NCBI GenBank assembly: GCA_029990175.1
Contig: JARKIP010000053.1
Coordinates: forward strand, 19,176,001-19,240,000
Direction of reading: 5' to 3'
Length of the DNA: 64,000 nt
Source of the DNA: Petunia secreta
Taxonomy: Eukaryota; Streptophyta; Magnoliopsida; Solanales; Solanaceae
Below are positions 55,811 to 64,000 of the stretch, piece after piece. Below the pieces are notes generated by a model that saw only the letters and a list, made by a program, of their open reading frames with translations, had not been told where the DNA came from and did no database searches. Positions within the stretch are counted from its first letter, which is position 1. Each line of letters starts with the position of its first letter. The position numbers were made by a program, and so were the translations under genes.

Positions 55811-57004
55811 GCCCGGGGATGATGAAAAAAATCTTTGGGGCAAAGATAGTTGACGGAGTAGCCAATTTTGTCACGACGGCAAGTAGAATGTCGTAAAGAA
55901 GAATAAGAGTTTTGTGGGTTTTTCGGCCCAACCCCGGTCTCTAAGTTGCCTACATATCACGAGTTTCACGAGAATCAGACCATATGTAGTTCTAGAATAG
56001 CATGTTGCCTGTGTGAGATGTTTATGACGCACGATTTAGGTGTCAAGAGTAAACTTGTCAGACTACGAAGTTTACAATAGAATACACTTTGAAATTTGTT
56101 GAGATATGATTGCTAGATATAATAGAGGCTTTGTCGAAGACGAGGTAACATCGATAGATCGGGCGTTGGAAAAGAGGCTTATAATCATCCTAGTTATGGC
56201 GATATGGTGCACGACACACCCGTAAAGAGGAGTTTACACGTACATAGTTTCCACTTCATCTCGATAAACGAGTCATCTTGCCTTCAATATTGTCTTGACC
56301 AAACTGAGAAATATTGAGAAGTAAAACACGATAAATACGCACGATTCAAACAAGATGGGCACGATTAAGCACAAGAACATGCATGATTGACGCAGATAGG
56401 CCAGAATAGGAAGGAATACAAAACTGACACCTAACTGACAAGGAAATATTAGGCAGATTATTAGTGCGAGTATGAAAATGTATATTTGGATGCTTTGGAA
56501 CTCAGCAGAATAGACAGTTTGCGGGTGTAGCAAAAGCATTGTCGATAGGGTTAGGCTTTTTGAATTTTGTTTTGGGATGATGCTTTGTACGTATTTGAGG
56601 TTTTGTGGTTGCGCAATTTCGCATGCAGTAGTGATTTTTCGGGAGCAAGTGTAAGGGTATAGGAAATGATGAAGAGGTTTGTCGAGAGATTGGAGATTGC
56701 CCTGCAGTAAAATTAAGATAAGTACAAATAGAGATAAAGATAAAGTAAACTCCCCTATTGAGTTGAATATCCATTTTCAGGAGGTTTTAGTGCTAGGAAA
56801 TATGTGCCTCTCCTCTGGGGATATTTATTTGCTCGTCCGGAGATGATAAGTGCCTCTTGTCAGGAGATAATTACTTGTCGCCCCAGGCTGTATACCTCGG
56901 AACATTGTTACGTTGTTTCCTGTAATAAAGGTGAGCTTGTTGCAAATAATATTTCTAAATGTAAAGTAGACTTTCCTGTCATTGGATCATCTTGTCAGTG
57001 CTTC
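55811..57004 (-). mobile_element. Ogre-like element 2: 3' untranslated part
   Basis: Non-coding. It has agttgcctacatatcacgag (55943-55962), one copy of the recurring 'CCTAC(G/A)TATC' phrase. No domain. Confidence 0.5.
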
Positions 57005-57275
57005 TCGTAAAGAGACCTACGCTTGTCAAGAGCTGCTACTGCCTCCTCGTATAGAGAACCTACTGCTACTGCCTCCCCGTAAAGAAAACCTACTGCTACT
57101 GCCTCCTCGTAAAGAAAACCTACTGCTTGTCAAGAATTGCTAATGCCTTCTCATAAAGAGAATCTACTACTACTACCTCCTCGTAAAGAGAACCTAATGC
57201 TATTGCCTTCTCTTAAAGAGAACCTACTGCTTGTCAAGAACTGCTACTGCCTCCTCGTAAAGAGATCCTAATTCT
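57005..57275 (-). repeat. About 33-bp tandem repeat with longer period
   Basis: The unit ctgctactgcctcctcgtaa(agagaaccta) recurs about eight times. The insert cttgtcaagaa appears at 57023, 57125 and 57231, giving a higher-order period of about 105 bases. Confidence 0.92.
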
Positions 57276-57430
57276 ACTGCCTCTCATCGTAAGATGTTTG
57301 CCTATCGCACCGGGCTGTGTACCCTGCGAACAAAAGTAAAGTAAAGTGAAAAAAGGAAAACTAAATGCCTCTCATCGAGAGATGTTTGTCTGTCGCTTCG
57401 GGCTGTGTACCATGCGAACAAAAGGTAAGG
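57276..57430 (-). repeat. About 85-bp tandem duplication
   Basis: tgcctctcatcg ... gggctgtgtacc(c/a)tgcgaacaaaa occurs at about 57280 and 57365. A third diverged copy (gccccaggctgtatacctcg) is at 56880. Confidence 0.82.
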
Positions 57431-57774
57431 TAAACTGCTAAAAAATAAATGCCATTATTATGTCTGCAATGTTGCTAAGAAGGTCGTCGTGTTTCCGCTT
57501 TTATAATGTCTGCACTCAAAGAAAATTTTTGTGAGTTGCAGGGAGGGGAAGGTTTGATTTGTGCATTCTTCATCTGCTTCGTCCCTTCCTCCTGTAGTGC
57601 CTTATTTCATGAACGTTGGGCTTTGGTCAAGCTTTCTTTAGTGAATTCCAGTTTCTGCACATTGCCTCTCTTGAAATTTTGAGAGAATCTCAAAAATTTC
57701 TGCCCCAGTATCAGCTTGCGTCTTTTGGAATTTTTGAGGGGGTCGTCAAAAATTCTGCCCCAGTTTATTGCCTG

Positions 57775-57945
57775 CAAAATAAGATACATGTGAATGTCCA
57801 ATTCTAAGGCGGACTAGCCTATTATGGTAGTGCCTCCAAAACAAAATATATGTGAATGTCCACTTCTAAGGCGGACAGGCCTATTGCATGCAAAACATAA
57901 TATATGTGAATGTCCAATTCTAAGGCGGACGGGCATGATTGTCAT
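57775..57945 (-). repeat. About 60-bp tandem repeat, three units
   Basis: atgtgaatgtccaattctaa(ggcggac) recurs at about 57786, 57849 and 57904. Confidence 0.92.
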
Positions 57946-58172
57946 ATTCTAAGTCATACGAGGCTAATCGTCATATTATAAGCCTGATATGGCTACTCGT
58001 CATATTTTAAGCCTGGCGAGGCTAATCAACATATTTTAAGCCTGATGTGGCTAGTCGTCATATTCTAAGCCTGACGTGGCTGATCATCATATTTTAAGCC
58101 TAACGTGGCTGACCGTCATATTTTAAACCGGATGTGGTTGGTCGTCATATTATAAGCCTGGCGAGGCTATAG
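57946..58172 (-). repeat. 29-bp tandem repeat, about eight units
   Basis: Consensus tcatattttaagcctgacgtggctgatcg in units of 28-29 bases; directly adjoining, no spacers. It lies in the same 3' zone as the three arrays to its left. Confidence 0.94.
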
Positions 58173-60080
58173 TGCTATCATGTCTGTTGTGATTGCCTGC
58201 GAGCCTTGTGTTTGTATAGAAAGATTTGCTCTCAAAGAAAGATTCGTTAGTCGAAACAAAGTGGTTGCATTGAACATAAAAGTGTTGGCTTGAATCTGCA
58301 TTTGTCCTTTGGTGTGATGATTGGGTATCTCGATGAATTTAATTATGTGGATACTTGCATTCTTAGACTGAGGTTTGGTGTTTGGATTTTTCCGAATTTT
58401 GAGGAAGTCCAAAATTGTATTCGTCTTGGGTTATGCTGGGGTATCTTCATGTTTCGTGCTTTTCTTTTCAAAAAGTCATGGAGCTAACTTTGATGGATTG
58501 GTGTGTATAAAAAATGTATTTATGGTTTAGGAGTTGCGGTTTTCATTTGTTGGTTCTTGTTGTACCATTGTCTTGCTTTTGTCAATAAAACTCTAAATTT
58601 TTTGTTTCAGTACTGAATGTTTTGCGGTGTCATGGTATTAATTGTTTGGGTGATGAGTGTAGATCTTTGTTGGATCGAATTTCGGAATGGGTATCTAGGA
58701 AGTAGTTCATTTGTTGGGTGCAATATCTTTTGATTGAGCTAAAGGAGTAAAGGTGAGGGGGTTTTGTCATTTTTTCTGTCCTTGATTGTGTTGAGCCTGA
58801 TAAGGTTGTTGTTGAAAGTTTTGGTAGTTTCGGTTATATAGTGATTGGATTTCTTTCTTGCGACTCTTGTATGGGTATAATGCCAGCTGATTTTATTTGT
58901 CAATACTACAAGTTGTATGGAAGTGGAACCGGGATTGTCTAATTCTCTTGGTGTTATATGCTGGTGGTTAAAAAGACTTTGTTCCAGGAGAACATTTTTT
59001 TAGCTCGGCTTGCCATTTCGGCTTTTCTGAATGCAAATTCCTGACCAATCTCGATGTTTCAAGCGCAAGCAACCGTAATAAAGTGACAAAATGCACAAAA
59101 CTGTGTTAGCACATTAGCAAAAATTTGAAGCAAAAACAAGACATAAAGCTTAAGCGAATGCCTAGACCGCGGATGATAGATTAGCACTTGAAATTGCAGA
59201 TTATGACAAATTGTATAGAGATTTCAAAAGATTACTTGAGTGCTTTATGTAGCAGTCAAGACAAGGATTTTGGTTAAATGACTGATGCTTGAGAAGTTGA
59301 CTGTCAATGAAAAGTGATAAAGACGTGTAAGGAATAGGTCGTGTTGTGCGACAAAAAGAGAGGTTGGCTTTTATCGAATACCAAGACTTTAAGTGCATTT
59401 GTCATCTTTCCTTACAAATTAGGCCCATCATGATGTCTGTGCATTCTTGAAAGAGATAGTCAATGTTTTCATGCTTGCCAACCAACTGCTGCAATTCAAT
59501 CTTTGCACCAATTTTCCTTGTTGAATAAGATTTTATTTCGGAGAGACCAAACCCGATCTAGGTTTCCTACGTATCATGTATATTCTCATATACCTGCTTC
59601 AGTCAAGACCATCTTAGAGGTTTGTCATATTGCATCTTTCCTTTTCAGCAGGCTACTGTATCTATGGTTCTCGTCTTGAGATACCAAATTGCTTGATAAA
59701 ATCTTTGGCCAAGAAGTCTAGTTGTTGGGGTCTTGCTCTTATGTACCAAATCAGTGTCTTAACTGATAATTTCGTCCATTGTCTTGCCTTATGCTTGCTA
59801 GTGGATAGAGATTTGCTTCCAAATGCTCAGGGGTTTCCAGGTCTGTCATATAATGAAAGCTTTGTCATTGTGTCTTTGCCTTCCTTTTCAAGTTGAATCG
59901 GCCTGCCAGTTTTTGGTTGTTGTGCACAAGTCTTTGCTACATTCCTTGCTTTCCAATTCTTTATTGTCTTCCATTAGCATTTTGACTGCCACTTCTACTA
60001 TGTTACGAGCAAGTTTGGAAAATGCTTCGGATCACACTCATGTACTGCAAGTGGTGTGACTGTCTAGACAGGAGCAAAAA
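58173..60080 (-). mobile_element. Ogre-like element 2: region where gag-pol is expected but missing
   Basis: In an Ogre element gag, protease, RT and integrase would lie between ORF1 (right) and the repeat-rich 3' part (left). No such motif appears on either strand. The phrase tttcctacgtatcatg (59563) is another copy of the recurring motif. Confidence 0.55.
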
Positions 60081-61548
60081 CGTAATCTTCCGGTATTGTT
60101 TCAAAAGGTAAAGAGGTGAGTCATGTGTGCTTTTGCGTTTGACCAACATATCACTTGCTCCGGTAATATTCCGATCCATGTGCATAGTGCTTGTTGTGAA
60201 ATTCTTCAATATTCCCAAGGCTTCCTTCCTTTCCTCTATTCCTTTGTTAGCCACAGAGTCTATTCCTTTGCTAGCCCATACATCGATAGACTCTATGCGT
60301 TTTGTCAGGAGTTCTGGCTTATTGCGTCATTTGTCTTTTTCTTTGTCCTTTGCTTCAACCAAATATTGCTTTTTTTTTTCTCTTGTGCTTTTGCCAATTG
60401 TTTGCGTAACCTCTTGTACTCTGTTTCTAACTCATCAAAATTTCTTTTCCTTTTTGTTGTTGGACTTGGTTGTACTATCCTTGCTATGTCTTTCCTGAGC
60501 CAGTCTGGATAATCTTCATCATAGCCTGCATCAAACCTATCTCGTCAAATAGTCTCGAATCCCATTCAGTGCCTTGCTTTCAAAAGTTCCAATATCTTGT
60601 TTTTGAATTGTATCATTCCATCAAAAATATCTGCTTTGAAACTTCCGATGTCTGCAATTTCTAGTACAATCTGTTTTCTCCCAACTTGTCTGAGTGCCCT
60701 TAAACGAGTGTATGGGTAAACTCCTCTAAAGCCCACTAAAATGAGAAATGAGTCTCCTTCTGACCGTGTGATCACTGTAGTACTGGGAAATCAATCAAAC
60801 ATCCATTGCACATTTTTGGATGTCAACCGACAGAATACGTGGTGCCAACCTTTGGCAGTTATTGGCCGGTCCCATTTTTCAAGAGTGCTATCTATGCGAA
60901 CGGTGTGAGTCAAGATGTAGTTTTCTCTTGGTATGGAGTGGAAAGTTTGGTCTAGGCTATTCTCCTTGTGCAAATGCTCCATCAACCAAATTTGTAAAAT
61001 TTAATTGCAACCTTCGAAAAAGCTAGCGCCCTTCTTGCATCTTTCTAAAGCTCGGTACATTTCTACAACAATCATAGGTATAAAAGTGTATTTCCTGTCA
61101 ATGTCCTTGAGTAAGGCATCAACAATTGATATCATTCAAACATCAACCCGTCCTTTGTGTTCTAGAAACACGGCAGTACCCTCCGCTCTTGCCAATCTGC
61201 CTTGTTAATGCTGAAATTATTTTGGAATTCTTGAAATGCTTCTCCGTACCCGAACTTAATATAGAGGGAAGTCAAAGAGATTCCCGACTGCCTCATGCTG
61301 TCTGTGCATAATTCAGCTTCAAACCCTAGCTTTTCGAAGAACTCCTCGGGTGTAATGTTCTTAGACATTAATATCTCATTGCTATCAAACGGGAGTTGAG
61401 TCAATTCACTTATTTCTTCCAGCAACGGTTTCAACTCTACACTTCCAAAGTGGAAAACTGCTCGGCCTGCATCCCGATAGTGTACTGCTGCTTCGACTAT
61501 TCCTTTTACTGCAGTGTGCTCCATTAGTGAAATCATATTTCCCAACAC
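60080..61548 (-). pseudogene. ORF1-type protein of Ogre/Tat elements, decayed
   Basis: The minus-strand frame from ATG 61548 reads MISLMEHTAVKGIVEAAVHY, FHFGSVELKPLLEEISELTQ and LPFDSNEILMSKNITPEEF. This fits the N-terminus of the ORF1 protein that precedes gag in Ogre-type elements (plant-mobile-like, DUF7745-like; family by recall). Further frames read AKGWHHVFCRLTSKNVQWMF, LVGFRGVYPYTRLRALRQVG and KKQ-rich coiled-coil text near 60450-60380. At least four stops or frameshifts. Function of ORF1 is not known. It sits right of the missing gag-pol, as expected. Confidence 0.68.
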
Positions 61549-62022
61549 TATTTTGACTTAATTTTGTTTATCTATGATTAGGTTTTTCCACCAAATGTTC
61601 TAGTGGCTATGATCTTTTTTTGGAAAAAGTGAAAAATGATAGGAAAAGAGAGGAGAAGATGTCTAAAATTCATTTTATTGCGAGCAAACGATCAACGTGT
61701 GGCACAAGTTTTTGAAAAATAATGCACAATATATTATGAAGAGATGCGTCGTTGTAGGTTGAGAACCCTTTAGACACTTTAGACGAAATCTGCTAGTGGA
61801 ATTTTGACATACCAGGGATGTCAAGTTTTTATATAATGCCTAAAGGACATATGTTCGTTATGTGTCATCTCGTCTATCAAGCAGCCGTTTCTGCTACAAT
61901 TTGGGCTTGTAATGCCTATTCGGTAACCTTTTGTGCCTTTGAATAGCACTGAATATAGAATGATTCCAACTGTTTAGGAATAAACGGTCGTTTCTGATTC
62001 AATTTGGCTTTTGATGCTTCTT
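61549..62022 (-). mobile_element. Ogre-like element 2: leader before ORF1
   Basis: Non-coding. The phrase ggtaaccttttgtgcctttgaata (61922 on) is repeated about 101 bases later at 62023, a short tandem duplication within the leader. Confidence 0.6.
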
Positions 62023-62708
62023 AGGTTACCTTTTGTGCCTTTGAATGACATTGAATACAGAATAACTCCAATAAACGATCCACATTTGCACGTTCAATCC
62101 TCTAAGCAAATGCAAATAAATCATGTTCAACGTTCTCTGGGTGTCAAAAACCCGTTCGGATTATTTGAACAAGCAGGCTTATTGAACTTGAGAACAAGTC
62201 GGCTAAAGATATGTCATGATGCATGATTCCTAGCGTTGCCACTAAGAGTTGGGCTAACTAGACCATTTTTTATTATCCTCCCAAGCGGACGACTCGGGAG
62301 CGGAAACGTCTCGGATCAGATACAAGTTGTTCCCCCTAAAGAGCAATTTGTGAGGAAAGAAGCGGTCATAACCACCGTGTTTTGCAATGCACGATTTTGA
62401 AATTGCCAGGAGTGGCATAAGGTATGAGCGGTATGCACAAGTTTTAAAATGTACAAGTTTTGAAAGAAAATGCACATGTTTTCTAAAAATGTGTAAGCAT
62501 TAAAAAAGGATGCACAAGTTGAAATAGTTCACAAAATAACTTTTAAAAAGGAGGAATAAAAAAAACAACAAAACAAACAAGTTATTTTTGAGAAATAGGA
62601 TAATAGGAACAAGACAATGTTAAAAATGCAAAAAGAATCATGAAGTGAGACTGTTTTAAAGAAAAAGATTTAGCAAACTTATGGAGGATTTGAAAACTGT
62701 TGAAGCAC
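62023..62708 (-). repeat. Duplicated Ogre-like leader sequence, copy B (uninterrupted)
   Basis: Full-length counterpart of copy A (43551-43765 plus 53354-53820), with the insertion point of Ogre-like element 1 unoccupied at 62229-62233 (cctag). Non-coding. It contains gccaggagtggca-type and cccctaaag words that recur in altered form at 62850-62945. Confidence 0.92.
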
Positions 62709-62975
62709 GGAATGTGGTGCCTTCTCATAAAAGAAACTTCTAAGAGTGGGTTTCTAGACAAGTTATGGTTCCCCTAGGCAGACAACCAAGGGGTGGGAAC
62801 ATTTAGAATTTTTTGTTGTACCACGGACCAACTAGATTTCAAATCGTTCCCCCCTAAAGGGGTTTTTTAGCGTGGAATGACCGTAAGATCCACGTAACCG
62901 CTCATAGTGTGTGCAGGGGTAAATTTCCAGTAGTGGAAGAAGGCATAAAAATATACCAACAAAATTTAAATGATA
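62709..62975 (-). mobile_element. Ogre-like element 2: leader
   Basis: Non-coding. gttcccccctaaaggggttt and ccagtagtggaagaaggcat echo, with changes, 62330-62420, suggesting an older duplication of about 520 bases. Confidence 0.5.
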
Positions 62976-63203
62976 CTCCCTCCATTTCAAAAAGGATGAA
63001 CATATTTTCTTTTTAGTCTGTTTCAAAAAGAATGACCTCTTTTTAAATTCGGAAAGAAATTTTCTCTTTTACTCATCCCTAGATGATTTGTAGCCACACA
63101 AATATCTATAACTTATTTTAGACCACATGTTTCAAAAGTCTTCCCTTCTTTATTAAACTCCGTTAAAAGTCAAATGGGCTCATCTAAAATGGAATGGAGG
63201 CAG
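62976..63203. mobile_element. Stowaway-type MITE 2
   Basis: Ends ctccctccattt and aatggaggcag, with TA on both sides (62974-62975 and 63204-63205). Nearly the same body as MITE 1. Located in the leader of Ogre-like element 2. Confidence 0.93.
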
Positions 63204-63334
63204 TAAAATAGAGCCAAGAAAACCAAGTTTCAATCCTGCAAAAAGAAAAAGAAAAAAGTTAGTCTCGAAAAAAGATAATAAAAGACGTAAGATTGAAAAA
63301 TCCAATATAAAGTTCGTTATGGTTAGAATCTTGA

Positions 63335-63354
63335 TATCCACAGTGGAGTCGCCA
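63335..63354 (-). other. Primer-binding site of Ogre-like element 2
   Basis: Minus strand TGGCGACTCCACTGTGGATA, three bases from the LTR at 63358. tRNA-Arg-type site with changes near its 3' end. Confidence 0.8.
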
Positions 63355-63357
63355 TTC

Positions 63358-64000
63358 TGCCGACGCCCATTTTTCTTGAACCGGTTAAAGTTCGAAACAA
63401 GGCTCGACTTATTGGAACTTACAGGTAAGACTTGAAGTCGCCACCTAACATATTTTTTAACTAGACATATTAGGGCACCTACTTTTGTTTCTAGCAAATT
63501 TTATAGTTAACTCCGAAAATTTGGTCTTGCGAACTAAAAATTCTAGGTAAAGATTCAAGTTAAGTCGAGAGGAAGGTGTTAGGCACCTCTCAGGTTCCAC
63601 CAAATGTGGTTACCATCCGGACTAAATAATTGGGATTCAAAACAAAATAATTAAACTAAATAAGCAATAAAATATTGAATAATCAACTATAGTACAGAAA
63701 TAACTACAATATGAAATAAATATTCAGCTTTTCTAATATCTTCTTTTAATGGGCTTCGTCCAAATATGCCTCGCAAAAGAAACAAACAAGTTAGTGAGAA
63801 TCGTAAACAAAATTACTTAGAATAAAATGAATTTAAGTAAAAGTAATAGTTTTGAAATATTTTTGTCCTTTTTCAAAAGCGTAGTCCTTTTGTGAGTCCG
63901 CCATGACGTACCTCGCAAAAAATATAAAGACATGAATAAGTACAATAGTAAAATAAATAATAAAAAGTGAATCATAGCAATAATAATAATAATAATAATA
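63358..64000 (-). repeat. 5' LTR of Ogre-like element 2, partial
   Basis: Begins tgccgacgcccatttttc (the CA end on the minus strand) and continues past the window. It contains ggtgttaggcacctctcagg (63566-63585), a phrase comparable to ggttaggcatccttgagtcc in the LTR of element 1 (43986 and 51848), so the two LTR families are distantly related. The window ends inside an (aat)n run. Confidence 0.8.

Noticed and set aside
57946..58172. CRISPR-like array of 29-bp repeats
   Set aside because: Repeats adjoin with no unique spacers, and the context is a plant retrotransposon; it is a minisatellite.
60123..60512. Two long + strand hydrophobic frames
   Set aside because: They are shadows on the opposite strand of the ORF1-type gene remnant; hydrophobicity comes from complementing Lys/Glu-rich codons.

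Overview
This window looks like repeat-rich intergenic DNA from a plant nuclear genome, most likely a Solanaceae species such as a Nicotiana or a relative. That assignment is inferred from remembered repeat families, not from a search. The evidence is a Galadriel-like chromovirus, an RTE-clade LINE with a (TTG)n tail, an L1 LINE, a Ty1/copia element, several Tat-type Ty3 elements, two Ogre-like giant-LTR derivatives, PIF/Harbinger-like and Stowaway MITEs, and AT-rich filler. I found no convincing intact host gene, tRNA gene or rRNA gene. Almost every coding region is a broken transposable-element gene.

Layout. 1-9.9 kb is a nested stack. The end of a + strand Tat-type element (1-774) abuts the gag start, primer-binding site and LTR of a minus-strand Tat-type element (775-1306, continuing at 9446). 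That LTR holds a solo LTR (1307-9440, duplication GTAAC). The solo LTR holds a complete but decayed Galadriel-like chromovirus (1727-9347, duplication ATCCT). The chromovirus LTR holds a 5'-truncated RTE LINE (1844-3030, 9-bp duplication). 9.9-16 kb carries a SINE-like remnant, a PIF-like MITE and a minus-strand L1 LINE with a 15-bp duplication (11504-15963). 16-30.6 kb is AT-rich DNA with microsatellites, short tandem duplications, a minus-strand copia element (18898-23853, duplication TATTT) and a second PIF-like MITE (24927-25704).

30.6-43.5 kb is a cluster of broken Tat-type elements in both orientations. It includes a head-to-head pair of gag genes (34531-37286), a 679-bp tandem duplication of unknown origin, and an element that keeps gag, protease and an antisense coiled-coil frame but has lost reverse transcriptase. 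43.5-64 kb holds two Ogre-like minus-strand elements. The first (43766-53348) has two LTRs, a tRNA-Arg-type primer site and no visible coding capacity. It sits in a sequence whose unoccupied duplicate lies at 62025-62705. The second (about 54.2 kb to beyond 64 kb) has PPT, tandem-repeat-rich 3' region, a decayed ORF1-type gene, leader and primer site, but no gag-pol.

The coding remnants once formed retrotransposition machines: gag particle protein, protease, reverse transcriptase/RNase H and integrase for the LTR elements, and endonuclease plus reverse transcriptase for the LINEs. All show stops or frameshifts, so none is likely to act alone. The two Ogre-like elements would have depended on enzymes supplied by other copies.
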